Origin: Cycas panzhihuaensis
Lineage: Eukaryota; Cycadophyta
Direction: 5' to 3'
Assembly (NCBI GenBank): GCA_023213395.1
Contig: CM041465.1
Coordinates: 34,975,741-35,039,740, forward strand
Length of the DNA: 64,000 bases
This document shows, piece by piece, positions 44,931 through 58,300 of the stretch (position 1 is the first letter of the stretch; each line of letters starts with the position of its first letter). A program made the position numbers and the translations under genes. The notes beneath the pieces were generated by a model, which was not told the origin of the DNA, did no database searches, and saw nothing but the letters and a program-made list of their open reading frames with translations.

Positions 44931-45230
44931 ACAAGGAGGTGCAAACAACATCCATGCAACCTCCTTTTGACAAAGGCAAGAAGATTGTTGAGGCCTTCCT
45001 TCCTCTTAATCCTCTACACTATGTTCATCATTTGCACCAAACCGGAATGTCTACTTCAACCGAATTTGCTCCACATGATCCAAGTACATCTTCTATTGAC
45101 CAACCACTTACACCAGAAGATCTTGAGGTTTAAGTTACTTCAATTCAAAAGTTACCCAAATGGTATACACAAACTGTTTAAGGCAGTCACATTATTGAAG
45201 GAAAACGCTCATCTAAATGTTGACAAAGAA
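44931..45230 (+). other. Copia B linker, right arm
   Basis: Variable serine/proline-rich hinge (STSTEFAPHDPSTSSIDQPL near 45048-45110) in a broken frame. Confidence 0.65.
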
Positions 45231-46010
45231 ACCAATTATGCACTTATAGCTGAAGTGCTTTGTGTTGATGAGCCTTCCACTTTTGAGGAGGCTTCTAAAA
45301 ATGAAAATTGGAAGGCTGCCATGGATGAAGAAATTCATTCTATTGAAAAGAATGGAACTTGGAATTTGGTTGAATTACCTAAACACAAACATGCAATTAG
45401 TTGCAAATGGGTCTACAAGACCAAATTCCATTCTGATGGTTCACTTAAAAGGCAGAAGACTTGCCTTGTAGCAAAAGGATTTAAATAAAAAGAAGGCATA
45501 GACTATGAAGAAACTTTTGCACCAGTGGCGAATATGAATACTATCAGACTCATTTTGGCCTTAGTTGCTCAATGCAAATGGCTTGTTTATCAGATGGACG
45601 TGAAGAGTGCCTTTCTTAATGGTGATCTTCAGGAGGAGGTGTATTTGGAGCAACCTCCCAGATACAAAGTATAAGGTAAGGAGCATTTTGTATATCGCCT
45701 AAAAAAGACGTTATATGGCTTGAAGCAAGCTCCAAGGGAATGGTACTCGAAGATTGATGACTACTTCTTAAGACATCGCCATCGATCTACTTTAGATCCT
45801 AATATATATATAAAAAATAAAACGAACCATGTAATTTTTATTTCCTTATATGTAGATGCCTTAGTGATCACTGGTAGTGACACTAACATGATTCACATTC
45901 TCCAAGATGATTTGAAGAGAAGTTTCACGATCTTGGACTTCTCCATTATTTTTAGACTTTGAGATATGGCAATGTACCAAAGTTATATCTTCATCTCCCA
46001 AGTGAAATAT
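45231..46010 (+). pseudogene. Copia B reverse transcriptase, right arm, YVDA in place of YVDD
   Basis: An NYALIAEVLCVDEPSTFEEA entry near 45234, then WKAAMDEEIHSIEKNGTWNL and ISCKWVYKTKFHSDGSLKRQ to a stop at 45486. MKQAPREWYSKIDDYF follows, then the catalytic strand LYVDALVITGS at 45849-45860. The second polymerase aspartate is alanine (GAC to GCC). The left arm instead has N at the first aspartate. A short deletion removes two residues in YFLRHRHRS compared with the left arm. Confidence 0.92.
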
Positions 46011-46039
46011 GCTTGGGATATTTTACAGCGGTTTAGGAT

Positions 46040-46770
46040 GCACGACTGCAAAATAGTGCCTACAGCTATGGAGAATGGATCTAAGCTTACTCTCAATGAG
46101 GAAGTCATCAAGAGATCCCACACTTTACCAACAGTTGATTAGGAGTCTCATTTATCTCACCAACACTCAATCGGATATTTTATTTGCTGTTGGGATTTGC
46201 TCACGTTACATGTCTTAACCCAATTAGATACACTGGAATGCAGCCAAACGCATACTTAAGTACATCAAAGGCACATTGCAGCATGGCCTTGAGTATGCAC
46301 ATAATGAGAACTTCACTCTAGAAGGGTTCTCAGATTTTGATCAGGCAGGTTACCAAGATAGCAGAAGATCAACCTTAGGATACTGTTTTTCCCTTGGTTC
46401 AGCAGTTGTTTTGTGGAGTTGCAAGAAGCAACCCAATGTTACCTTGTCCTCCACCGAAGTAGAGTACAAAGCTACAACGGTAGCCTTATGAGGCTATCCG
46501 CTACGATGCATTCTTGGGACACTTGAGCTGGAGCAGGGTCATCCCACCAGGATACATTACGATAATCAAAGTGTGCTCAAGTTAGCTAAGAATCCAATGT
46601 TTCATACGCAGACAAAACACATCAAGGTTCACCATCACTTCATCAGAGAGCATATGCAGAATGGTGAGATCAACCTCCAGTACAAACCTACAGAGGAGTA
46701 GACAACAGACATCTTTACCAAGCCTCTTAGTAGAGAGAAGTTTGTAAAATTTAGAGATGGTCTTGGTGTC
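46040..46770 (+). pseudogene. Copia B RNase H, right arm
   Basis: CKIVPTAMENGSKLTLN near 46045, then LPTVD-like and RSLIYLTNTQSDILFAVGIC in mixed frames. The open stretch 46276-46491 has QHGLEYAHNENFTLEGFSDF, GYQDSRRSTLGYCFSLGSAV and LWSCKKQPNVTLSSTEVEYK. The catalytic D in SDFD and E in STEVEY are kept. The domain ends near VKFRDGLGV (about 46745-46771). Confidence 0.88.
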
Positions 46771-46792
46771 TGACTTAACATTGTAAATAATA

Positions 46793-46800
46793 AGGGGGGG
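46793..46800 (+). other. Copia B polypurine tract, right arm
   Basis: AGGGGGGG directly before the 3' LTR; same tract reversed at 28579-28585. Confidence 0.8.
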
Positions 46801-47351
46801 TATTAAATCTAATGTCCACATGTTAAGATAATGTACTTTAATTTTCATGTAATATGTGTACTTTTTACTTCAGAGGTGACTTATCACTTAAGTGATAAAG
46901 TGCACACCCACATTCTTTCTAGCAACATAACGTTGTCACTAAAGGGTCAAATAGACCCTCATGCATTTTTGCTCACATGAGAGCCCAAAAGGACACATGT
47001 CCAACATGCAAGGTATGTATCTTGGATATTTGACACTTGTCAAACATCCAATGCCTTAGGTCTCTCATCTCACTCTATATAATAAGACCTCCTCTCATTG
47101 TCTTATAAGAGAGTTGGAGTTGTATTGTTATGCTGTCAGTTTGCTAATCAAACTATTCATTCTTTGGAGGTTGGACCAATTCCAACTCCACATATTGGGT
47201 ATCATTTTCTCTTGCTCCTTCATTTGTGCTTTGTCTCTTTACTCTATTTTCCTTGAGATTATTATACTTGTTTGTATTTCTGCAACTAGAACTAGAATGA
47301 TCCTAGTTTCTAGATCTTGGGACTGTTGAGGCCATCTAGCCTCTTTTCACA
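46801..47351 (+). repeat. Copia B 3' LTR, right arm
   Basis: 551 bp. Its first bases are TATTAAA where the left arm has TGTTAAA (terminal TG lost to TA). Ends CTTTTCACA. TATA box at 47076-47082. Confidence 0.92.
47076..47082 (+). promoter_or_regulatory. TATA box of copia B LTR, right arm
   Basis: TATATAA in CTCTATATAATAAGACC, matching 28298-28304 reversed. Confidence 0.65.
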
Positions 47352-48029
47352 CTAATCAAAGGTTACGACAAGGATGCTCATTCTCAAAAGGTGTTGCAAG
47401 AAATTACATAGTAGTTTATACTCATTCCAGAGTGCAAAGAGGTTTTAAATGAAAAATATTATAAGGAGTAATAAAGGATAGAAAATGAATAAAAGATAAA
47501 AGAGAGTAGATGAAAGGATTAGTAATTCTATTTTTATAAACATAAAACCACCTAAAACAAACAATAATAGGTTTATAAAAATAAAAGATAGAATAATGTA
47601 TATTTCTCAAAAGAAAAAACTCACATGATTCACATCATACTCCTCACATTATATAAATATAGAGTAAAATCCATATTCATATAATATATCATAAAGAAAA
47701 TATGTTATTTACATAATAAAATAATTAATCTCACTTGATAAATAATTAGTTTTCCAAGTATATTCAATTTCTCATTGGCTTCTTCTAGGGATAAGAAGCT
47801 TTTAGGATCTTGCCCCCTACCAAGATCCTCTATGGCCTAAGATTCCTATGTGGGTCTATCCTTTCAAACACTTCATTTTATTCTTAAATCTATAATCTTA
47901 ACCTTCACACTACTTAGACCTTTATCTTCAAAAACTAGTAGTTTATACTCTTTACAAAGTGGTAGTTTATACTTGTTCTTGAGTAAGGTGTCCCCAACCA
48001 AAAGATGAAAGTTAATCAAAATAATCATC

Positions 48030-48435
48030 CAAGATAGAAGAGACAAGAATGTTAGCTTTAGCATTAAGGGAATAAGGGACATACTAGATCATAATTGAAG
48101 AAAATAATGACAATAATAATAAAGCCTAATGGTGGAGGAGGAGTCATGAAGAGTGCACTTGATATATCTCAACTAGCTGGTAGACTACAATTTAAGAATT
48201 GGAATATATGATGATGGACCCAGGATAAGAGTGAGAGAAATTAGACAAGAATCCAATGATCGTTGAATATTCAACTTCATTATTAGTTGCTCTAGGTATA
48301 AATAGGCCAGCGAAGAGGAGAGGATTTTTTTATTAGCCATAGATCACCTAACCAATAGAAAATGGTCATGGGTTACCTCTACTATCTCCATCAGTGAATA
48401 TGCTCAATGCCATAGGAAGATAGGAGTAGTATTTG
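48030..48435 (-). pseudogene. Archaeal-type RNase H of gypsy 1, right arm
   Basis: The first catalytic D is at 48390-48392, the E at 48270-48272, and N (for D) at 48198-48200. The codon distances (40 and 64) are identical to the left arm. The in-frame stop after S-N-S is also shared. Decay of this domain therefore began before the arms separated. Confidence 0.85.
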
Positions 48436-49430
48436 GAGATAGTGTAATCAATGAATGAAGGTGCAAGAATTAATCAATAAGGAGATGATAGTGAATGAGA
48501 TTAGTTTTGACTATATTAAGAAGAAAAGAAAATCATAATTGAGATAACTATGATCAATAAGAACAAAAGATGTCAACCAAGGTTCAATCATAACTGAGGC
48601 CATGGTGGACCCAAATAGTTATACCTAAACATGTTGAATGATTTATCCAAATGAACCCAGCCTATTACATAGATATGTATGGATGAAGTCGTCTTGTGAC
48701 ATGCCTTAGATTACAATAGGATGACAATAATATAATTCTTTTGCTTTTCTTTTTTTACTTTCTTTTTAAATTTTTTTAATTAATTTTTCTTTTACCTTTT
48801 ACCTTTTTTTAATATTTATAAGAAAAGTTTTATAACCATCCAATGAAGTTCTTTAACTCAATACAACAAGGATTTATCCTTTTCAATAGAACCCAAGATA
48901 AATGAGACTAATCTCCTTAAGGTTTGAACCACGGGAAAGAAGGGAAATCAAAATCATAGTGTCTCCAAATATAAAGGGAAGGTGATAGAATGAGTACTCA
49001 ATTTAAAATGTAGATAGAGAGAACTAAGGATAAAAAATAATAAAGATTAAATAGTAGGTGATATATGACTAAGAAGGAATCCTCATGATGAAGGACTAGT
49101 AAGTAGAAGTATAATCTAAATAACAGAAAATATATAAAGCTGATGAACTAATCTCTTTTTTTCAGGATAAAGATAAATGACAAGGCTAAGGGCCCAAATT
49201 CTCTCGAGTACAGATCTCAAAAGAGAAAAAACCAAACCCTAAAAGAAGAGCACTCTCAATCAATGCATATACTAGAATGAGCAATAAACTTATATGATCG
49301 CGAGTAAAATATTTATGAAAGCAAGAATAAATCAAGAGAAGATAAGAAAATACTAAAAAATAACTACCTATAGTTTTAGCTTATTAGACAAGAAAAGAAG
49401 TTTTAGAGCTATAGTTTATCCTTATTACAG
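48436..49430 (-). other. Gypsy 1 spacer between aRNH and integrase, right arm
   Basis: Matches 25971-26950 reversed. Stops in all frames, with a T-rich run at about 48725-48810. No domain. Confidence 0.5.
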
Positions 49431-50385
49431 AGACAAGGAATATTACTAAGTATAAAACTTCCTCAAATATTAAGAGTTTACAAACTTTTTAAATTCTAAA
49501 CCTTCCATTATTGAGATTCGATAGACTCAATTATTCAAATCTTTGATTACTAGATAAGGACCAACCTACTTAGGAGAAAACTTCCATTGTTTATTATGGA
49601 GGTATTCCAACTTCAATACTTTATTGCCAATATGAAACTTTCTGGGCCTAAGCTACCTATTATGTAGCTTAAATCCTAGCCTTATATGCTACATTATTTT
49701 GTAAAGTGTGTAGATAAGTCTCATCTAGAAAATAGTGTCATGCCTATAACATTTCTAATCAAGATTCTATAATCTCATAATGCATGAAATAGTTAAACAT
49801 GCCATTCTCTATAAGAGGTTGTGACTATTTTGGCTAAAGTTTTGTTAAAGGATTTAATTTAGCCATTCACTTGAGGGTGATAAGGGGCTGACAATCTATG
49901 AGTAACATGGAATTCATTACACACTTCACTAACGTGGGGATTATAAAATGAAATCACATTATTGGTAATAATAATATCTGGTACTCTAAATATACATATG
50001 ATATGCTGAAAAATGAATATGACAATAATCTTTCTAGTAGTAGTGACTAACAGAATAACTTCTCTCTATTTAGTAAAGTATTCAGTTGCAGTTATAATAA
50101 ACTTATGATTGTTAGACGATGCTAAAAAAAATTGACCAATGAGATCAAAACTCCATTGGGAGAAATGCTAAGGTGAGATAATTGATTTCAATTCATGTAT
50201 AGGTTTGTGTATTAAGGTTGCATGGGATTGACATTTTTATACATAGGAATGAGCATCTTTAAATAAGGTGGGCCAATAATAACCCATACGAAGAATATGT
50301 TGGGTCATTGATTGACCACCAAAATATCCACCACACGTTCTTTCATGGGATTCCATCAAGGCTATAAGTGTTTCATTGGGAGAAA
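49431..50385 (-). pseudogene. Gypsy 1 integrase, right arm
   Basis: The minus strand shows the zinc site ESHERTCGGYFGG (about 50325-50360, tyrosine for histidine), FDLIGQFF-like core start with a TT-to-NF change, ITNN near 49960-49975 (N for the second D), and NG-stop-IKS near 49850-49870 (K for E). The same lesions occur in the left arm. The C-terminal strand GLEFKKFVNS lies near 49470-49510. Confidence 0.85.
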
Positions 50386-50391
50386 GGTATC

Positions 50392-52000
50392 TCAATAGAA
50401 TTCTATCAAAAGAACATTTATAAAGTACATCATCAAGTAAGAGATAATATCTAACAACATTTCAAATTCATCTTCTCTTCTTAGACATAGAAGAAGAAGG
50501 GAAAGATTGATTGTGAAGATATGATTTAATTTCTCCATACCATGGATCATCAGAAGGGACAACTTGGACATGGAGAACATGCTCGTCTGGAGGAGTATTA
50601 TCAATAGGTTATTTAGTAGGATTAGGAAGAGGAGCATTAGACATGATCTCAATGATGACCATACCTTTCTTATATTTTCTATTGACAATATGAAAGTCAA
50701 ATTCTTATAGTAATAAGGACCATTTACTTAGTCACCCAGTAAGATTAGTTTTGGTAAGAAAATATCTGATAGGACCAGATTAAACAATAAGATGGACCTT
50801 ATTAGTAAGAAGATAGTGTCATAACTTCTTAGTGGTAAAGATTAAAGCAAGGCATTCTTTTTCAAGAAGACCATAATAAAGTTCATCAACCACTAAAGTC
50901 CTACTTATTAAATATATCACTTGTTCTTTACCAAAGTCATCCTTTTATGCTAACATACCCACTAACAATTCTTTTATAGATGAACTATATAAGATAAAAG
51001 GTTTATCAAACATTAGTAGAGCAAGAATATGTGTTGATATTAAGGATTTCTTTAACTTGTTGAAGGACTCTTGAACTTAAGGAGTTCATTACAATTTCAC
51101 ATCTTTCTTTAAGAGATTTATGATAGGCTTGGCATCCAAAGTGAAATTGGTAATAAAATATCTTAAGAAACTAAAACTACCTAAGAAGGATTTAATCTAT
51201 TTATAGCTTTTAGGAGGAGGCATATCAATAATTACCTTTATCTTATCTAGATCTATTCTAATCCCATTATGGGAAACAATGTTACCTAACATTCTTCCTA
51301 ACATTATGACAAAAACACATTTAGATGGATTACGACATAAATAATATTTCCTATACCTTTTGAAGATGATTCTCAAGTAACACACATGATCACATATTTT
51401 GTGAGAAAGAACAAGTAAATCATCTAAGTACATAGTAATAATATTACCAATCAAATCATGAAAAATATAAACCACAACTCTTTGATAAGTAGTACTAGCA
51501 ATTTTCAATCCAAAAGGCATGAATTTATACATGAAAGTTCTCTAAGGAGTAGTGAATGCAATCTTATGACAATCTCAAGGTGAGATGGAAATCTGATTAT
51601 AACCATAAAAGTCATCCATAAGAGACATCACCTCGAAATTAGTCATCTGATCCTAAATTTGATCAAGAAAAGGGAGAAAAAAATTATCTTTAGAGAATGC
51701 TTCATTAATGTCTCAGAAGTTAATAAAAATTTAGATTGAACTGTTTTTCTTTACAACTAGAACTATATTAGAAACCCATTGAGAGTAATTAACACTCTCA
51801 ATGAATCCAACTTCTAACAACTTCTCCACTTCTTATTTGATAGTAAGAGAGATATATGAGTGAATAGGATGTTGTTTTTGATATTTAGGTTTGATGCTAG
51901 GAGTTACTGTGATATTATGCTCAATAACTTAAGGATCAAGGCCATGCATATCTTTATAGTCCCAAGCAAAGACTAAGTGGAACTCATGAAAGAGATCCTT
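50392..52000 (-). pseudogene. Gypsy 1 RT and first RNase H, right arm
   Basis: The RT core is open at 51197-51532 (MYKFMPFGLKIASTTYQRVV, HDLIGNIITMYLDDLLVLSH, then MLGRMLGNIVSHNGIRIDLD). YLDD lies at 51419-51430 and is intact. RT motifs upstream run to about 51900 (FKVMSLMDDFYGYNQI-type near 51580-51650). RNase H follows at about 50690-51180 (QSGPIRYFLTKTNLTG-type at 50735-50785). This is the better preserved of the two gypsy 1 RT copies. Confidence 0.9.
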
Positions 52001-53170
52001 AAATTGAGAAATATATTGGGGAGTACAATTAGCTCCTGATTTAATAATCTTGGGGGTATTGCCTAGTTCTAAGTTAATGCCAATAGCTTGCTCCATAAGT
52101 ATAGCATTTCCTCTTTAAAATAAGGAGAAGTAGGTTCTACTAGAGAAACTACCTCTTAAGATTAGGAATGATCAACTAGCAATGAATCAAATTGCATTAC
52201 TTTAAAAAAAAATGATCAAAGTGAAAAGGATCAACGAGGAGTAAATTCCTTAGTAAGTTAGTAAATAAAGAAGAGTGCCTAAAATGTAAAGGAGAGTTAA
52301 CCAAAGAGCCTGGATAGGTTGCAACAAACTCAATGATTGAAGGAACTTGAGAGAAAAGAATAGGCCTATCAATAAACTCCCAAATTAATATAAAGGTTTA
52401 CTTAAAATCCTAATAATAAGACTGACAATCTTGATTAGACAAAGACATGAAGATGAGGGATGATAGAGAAGTATCCATAGCAGGACAAGAAGGAAAAGAA
52501 ATAATGCAAATTAAATTCACTTCCTACACTTAAATAGGAGTATTTTGATTCCTTTGAAGTGTTTCAAGTGAATTAATATCCTTGCTACTTGATTCTAAGT
52601 CTGGATATCAATGTGACACCCTCTTCTTCTTAGTCTATTCAACCATGTAGTAAAGAGAAGAGATTGAGAGAAGAGAGGTGTAACATCAACAAGTATGTCA
52701 TGTAAAAGAAAAATTATATGACAAATCATAGAATGATTCATATTAGAAGAAACTAAAGTATTTTCCCTTATAGGTAAATAGAAAACTTGTGAGAAATAGG
52801 TTTGAATAGAAAGGGGGCATTCATATCAATAGTTTTGCTCATAGGCATTTCCTCATAAGATATGATAGAATGTAAAGTTCCTTCTTCATTACAAGAGGAG
52901 GAAGTAACCAAAGATTAATAAGTTAGACCCAAAGAGCAAGGAATAAATAAGGGACCTGATGAAATAGGGACAATCTCCACCAAATCAACATCTTTTACTT
53001 CTTCCTGAATAGAAGGAGTTTCAATGGTAAAGTATTATCCTCAACCTAATAATTGGAAGAAGTATACCAAAGAGTTAGATAACTCACCAAGCTTAGAAAA
53101 GGTCTTAATACGTGGAATTGAATATTTAATAGGTTTTAACTTTTACTTTATAATTTTCAATTATCTCTCA
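52001..53170 (-). other. Gypsy 1 pol linker, right arm
   Basis: Matches 22236-23480 reversed. Broken coding sequence without motif. Confidence 0.55.
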
Positions 53171-53800
53171 AGGATGAATCAAAGTTCACCAAAGAGAAAA
53201 GAACAAACCATATCCATTTGGATAATAAAAGGTCTACCTAAAAGGATGTTATACTCTAAATCAAGATCAATGATGGTCAATTTAGTAAGAACTATCTTTT
53301 CTTCTAAAGTAAGAAGGAGAGTGACTTGACCAAGGGGTACTTTTTGACTTTTATCATATCCCAGATAAATCCACTCACATGGATCAAAAACCAAAATTTT
53401 TAAGTCCTCAACAAGATGAAGAGGGATTATATTAATGGATGATCCCTCATTAATAATGACTTATTTGATATTGATGTCATCTTTTATTATCTTAATATAA
53501 AATGGACCAAGTTAAAAAGAGTATGGAAGCAAATGAAGAGACTATAGTAGGAACTCCCAATGCATCAAACAAGAGCCAACATTGCTCAGGGCAACACTTC
53601 AATAAATCTATAACTAAAATATTGGTAGGAATGGTCTTAAGTTCACTGACTAAAGAGAATGATTCATCCTTTATACTGGAATGAATGGACCTAAACCTGA
53701 TAGGATGTAGGGGTACAAGAGGTAAAGAGTTAGGATTCTTTGCCATTGAAACATTAAGTGATTTAGATAGACCTGCACTCTTTGTTGTCTCTACCATGTT
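53171..53800 (-). pseudogene. Gypsy 1 protease, right arm
   Basis: The open stretch 53179-53394 carries VFDPCEWIYLGYDKSQKVPL, LGQVTLLLTLEEKIVLTKLT and DLEYNILLGRPFI. The active-site strand with D-E-G-S-S lies just upstream at about 53435-53460. 53492-53797 gives SFSLVSELKTIPTNILVIDL and LLFDALGVPTIVSS. Same layout as the left arm. Confidence 0.85.
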
Positions 53801-54039
53801 AATTGTTCTCTTTGTCTCACCACCTTTAGGAGGTGGGAGAGCTTAATTACTAGTTCATTTTGTTAGAGGATTAGGGGGAGTAGTAGTATTCTTTGACAAA
53901 TTAGAATTTAAAGGCTCATCTTTATCATCTTAAACCTATTTTTCCTACCTTTATCATCTTTGTTTCCTTTGTTTTTATGTTGAGGTAAGGGGGTCCTTAT
54001 GAATCATTTGATCTTGAGATGTTTTAGAGGGATAGTTTG

Positions 54040-56070
54040 ATTGAACATTTGTACTTTTTGTTATAGCTTAAACCATGCGACACTCACTTCTATCATGGGC
54101 CTTTATTTGATGATAAGAACACCATTTTATCTTTCTGAAAGAAGGAGGAGGTAGGGGGGGAACTTGTTTCTTCCTTCCTTCAGTAAGATAGAGTACTTTT
54201 ATTTCTTGGGAGGGCTGATTTTGAGAAGGACCCTTAACACATAGCTTAATATTGATCATAGGCTCCAATGATCTAATAGAACAAGTTAAGTAATCATAAG
54301 TAGTCTTAGGATGTGAAGCCTTAGTTGTTTGAATAGTTTATTTAGAGGAAATAGGTTTCCCAACCTTCTTAATACCTGCTTAAATCTCAAATATTTCTAA
54401 AGATAAACAATGATCAATAACTTCTTTATAGGTTTGAGGGCCAAGCTTAAAAACTTCAAGATGTACATGTGGCCTCAAAGCATTAGTGAATAGATCGAAT
54501 AAGACACTAGGTTTGAGATGTGAATGACATGTGTGTACTTGGTTTTAAAACCTTCTCATAAAGTCTCTAGAAGTTTCATCATGGTTTTATTTGATAGCCA
54601 AAAAAGATTTGATGCCAGATTCAAATGGTCTTACTACATAAAAATAGTTGATAAAAGAAACAACTAATTGTTGAAATTAGAGTATAGAAGCTAAGAGAAA
54701 TTGATAAAACCATTTCAAGGAATCACCTTGAAGTGATTTAGGAAATAAGCACATCATGGTGTAATTATACAATATAAAATCTGCATAAGTAAGTGTAAAC
54801 ACTTGTATATGAGAGGCAGGATCTTGGGAGGAGTCACCTGATAGTTTAGGTAAGTAAAAAAGGAATGGAGGCATCAGGGATAAAATGACCTTACATGGAA
54901 AAGGAGACTTCATATAATCTAGAAAAAATTTCCTTTCCCTCAATGTAGTGACACATTGAGGCAAGGAGGACAAATGTGGAGTGATAGAAGGAAAATGTTA
55001 TTGTTGTTGTTGTTGTTGTTGAGGAAAAGAATGGGATGGAAGAATAGATAAAGGATTAAACCAAGCCATAGGGTTAATCATAGAATTTGTTTAGGGCATA
55101 GGATATTGAGAAAAGGTGGGATTGAATGAAGGAAAAGGGATTAATTATGGAGTGGTTATAAGCACATGTGATGAGGAGGTAGGGTTAGTAACCCCCAAAA
55201 CTTGAGATTGACTAACTAAAGCATAAGGATGAATAGGATAGGTATGAGAAACATGTTAGGAAGAAGGGGCTATATTAAGTGTTCTAGGATAAGAGGTAGG
55301 AGGTCTAATGCCTTATAGCTCAAGTGTGTAGGATGTATAAACTAGCAATTAAGTTGAGGATGAGACAAGATGAGAGGGGGCAACCCTAGTGGAATAAGAA
55401 TGAATAGGTTGTGATATTAATGAAGGTAAGACTACTTCGTGAGAGGTAGGAGCATGAGAAGAACTACGGTTACCTTGAATGGGAATAGATAGTAGAGGTA
55501 CCTTCATGTGTAGAAGGTACCATATAAGGAGAATGGATCTAAACCTATAATCTAGAAGGCAAAGAAAGGGGCTAAGAATAAACTAACCTATGATCTTTCA
55601 CCTCCTATAAAGAAGGAGAATGAGCTCTTAGCGAAGGAGGATGAGAAGGTAGGGGAGATCAAATGACATTTAGAGCAATCAAAGGCTCAACTTGAATTGA
55701 CCCATACTCCTCATATAATGGATCAAATTGATGATGCTATGGAGAAGATATAGTATGAGTCTCTAGATAAAAAGCATCTTGATATATAGGCATGCGAAGA
55801 GGATAGGGACCCTAATAAGAACCAACTCAAAACATGATGGATGTACTTGAACAGGAAGTGATTCTTTTATGCAAAAAAAGGATCCATAAAAGAAGCATCA
55901 CCATGGAATTAAGAGGGTTCCAGATACCCTTGCTCCATAGGTATTTTATATAATTGAGTTAAATCTTTAGAGGGTTAAATATAAATATCATAAGCATGAT
56001 GTTCTGAAGATTCAACATAGGAAGATAAACTTCATATGCAAAATGTGAGGGTTGCACTTGAAGATTAGGC
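54040..56070 (-). pseudogene. Gypsy 1 gag, right arm
   Basis: The C-terminal motif CSYHQIKAHDRSECRMV is at 54068-54120. The capsid part at 54677-54973 reads YTMMCLFPKSLQGDSLKWFY in frame, less broken than in the left arm. A polyglutamine-coding TTG run lies at about 54999-55021. Proline/serine-rich N-terminal remnants extend to about 56060. Compared with 21144-21344, six of 66 residues differ in the C-terminal part. Confidence 0.82.
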
Positions 56071-58300
56071 AAAATACCTTGAAGCCTTAATGATCACCTG
56101 AGAGTGGGTGTTGTAGTTTCCATCACTTTAAATAAGAGGATAAACGGTAATCCTCAGTATGGTCACCAGAAAGATGGCATGCTTTAGTTGGACCTAAACC
56201 AAATATCTCCTTATTAGTAATATGTTTCCTCTGTTTCAAGTATAAGCTAAGAGATAAGAAGCCTAAGAGAACCAAAGGGACCACCTTTTATAACTCTTAA
56301 GGAGTTCCCACCTAATTATGTTGACTAATAAAAATATGAATGAAGCAATGAAAGGCTAAGATGTAAGGGGGTGATTGAATCCACTAGCCTACACAATCAT
56401 ATAGAGTTCTAAGTTTAGGATTACACTGATAATATTTCTTATATCCTTCTTAGGGACTCCTTTCCTTCTATTCTTTCAACCTTTTGACTTTTACTAAAAT
56501 AAAGGAAAAGGGTTATGTGATGGAAGGGTTTTCTCTTCTTTATTTTTTATGTTTTTTTTTTATTTTAAATGAAATGAAATTATAAGAACAATCAATGAAA
56601 CTATAAGATCTATCTGCTTTCTTTTCAACACACAAATAAGAAAACTAAACATGCATGCAATATATTTTTTTTTTATTATTTTTTTAATAAGATGAGGTAC
56701 ACTAAGATGAAAGAAAGAAAAAGAAACTATTTTCTCTATATGCTACACACACTTTTTCAATGAAGAAAAACTAGCATGAAATGTAGCTAACACAATATGC
56801 AACTACATGTATATAAATCAATAAGAGATCCAATAGCATAAAATATCTTTGTGAAACTTTCATTCTAATTACATGTTATTTTTCTTAGAAAATGATTCCA
56901 AGATGAAAAGAGACATTTGAAGATATATTTTTGCTACTATGAATGATATTCAAATCATAAAAATTGCATGCAATCAATCATAACTAAGTCATTATTAATA
57001 AACAAGCAATAAATTAAAGAATAGAGATTCTATCATAAATGGGGTCTTTTAGACACCAAAGGATCCTTGAATATCATAATTTAATTACATTAAAGACATC
57101 ATTCATATATTCAGATTTCCTTTTAAAATAAGAAAGCAATGAAAGGAATGAAGTCAAATAAGAACAATACTAGTAACTTTCTATAATTTCTTGCCTATTA
57201 ATAAGTTCCTACCTCAAAACAACTTTCCTTCTTTCATATGATCAAACTACTTCAAATTTTTTCCTTTAAAACTAATAAAGGAAAAAGAGAAATAAGAATA
57301 ACAGGCTCAATGATAGCTATAAATGAGTCAAGATGAAAGTAAGCCTCTTAAGGATTTGGATAGTTGTGGAAGAATGGGAGAGAGTAGGTATCATGTCAAT
57401 GAAGAGATGAGTATTCTTCATAGTAGTCTACCCCTTTTTTATTCCATAAAGTGAAGACCTTTTAACTAAATTCCCAAGAAAGAAAACAAATACAAAGATA
57501 CATCAAATATCACCAAGAACAAAGGAAAGATTCTAAGTACAAATAGTTATAAAAGAGTAGAAGAATTACATGAGTTTACAATAGGAAAGATTTTACCAGA
57601 AAAAAAAAGGTTTAAAGCTAAAAAATTTACAAGAATTTGAGTATTTTGAGAAGCATAAAACATTGAAATCTAAGTAAATGTGAAACAACAATCTTTCTCC
57701 TAACTTCACCCTTTTTCTTCAAAAAAACTTTCCAAATAGTAGTATTAAAAATCTCTAAAAAATATCAAGAAACACCTCTAAAACTTAATCTCTAAGCTTA
57801 TACCCTTTGAATCATATACAACAATTAGGTTTCCATGACTTCTAGGCATGATTAGGATTGGTTTCCATTGAATCTATGTGCCAACATATAGAAAACTTGC
57901 ACACTAGAAAAATTTTGCATGCATGATAGTTAAAAATATGACTAGTTGCATTTTGGAAGAGCCAAAAATGTGATCTTCTTCATAAAATGTAATTGATCAT
58001 GTTTTTGGTAGGACCAAAAATGCAAAAAATGAGGAAAGAAAAATGACTCACTAAAAAGTCAAAAAATAATTTTTTTAATAAATTTTAGCATAAATGATTT
58101 TATTAATGAGAAAAATAGCCCAAAAGGGATGAAAAATAAGCTCAAGCCCAAAAATTAATTAAAAAGTATAATGTAAGGGTGAAATCAAGACAAAAGCATG
58201 AAACTATATGTTTTAAAGGAAGAAAAATGAATAAGAATAATCATGAAAGGATGATTTAATACCATAGTTGCCACTCATCGATAGGTGATGGCATAATAAT
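56071..58300 (-). other. Gypsy 1 leader and possible 5' LTR, right arm
   Basis: Reverse of about 17110-19380. Non-coding. Contains the diverged CATTTTGGAAGAGCC / TTTTTGGTAGGACC pair near 57949 and 58000. LTR status unproven for lack of a partner. Confidence 0.4.

Larger units (their letters stand above)
42229..47351 (+). mobile_element. Copia B, right-arm copy, 5' end lost in the gap
   Basis: Reverse counterpart of 28030-33191. It starts in the leader (42229 pairs with 33191) and runs through gag, protease, integrase, RT and RNase H to the PPT and 3' LTR. CTAAT (47352-47356) follows the LTR, the reverse of ATTAG at the left-arm copy, so it is the same insertion. Every domain is broken. Confidence 0.92.
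47352..58300 (-). mobile_element. Gypsy 1 (Tat-like), right-arm copy
   Basis: Reverse counterpart of about 17.1-28.0 kb, collinear with it: aRNH, integrase, RNase H, RT, protease and gag from low to high coordinate on the minus strand. The pairing of positions sums to about 75380-75420 along its length, so few large indels separate the copies. Inactivating codons in integrase and aRNH are shared with the left arm. Confidence 0.88.

Noticed and set aside
53024-53329. Plus-strand ORF in gypsy 1 protease region
   Set aside because: Antisense to a recognisable protease with the I-L-G-R motif.
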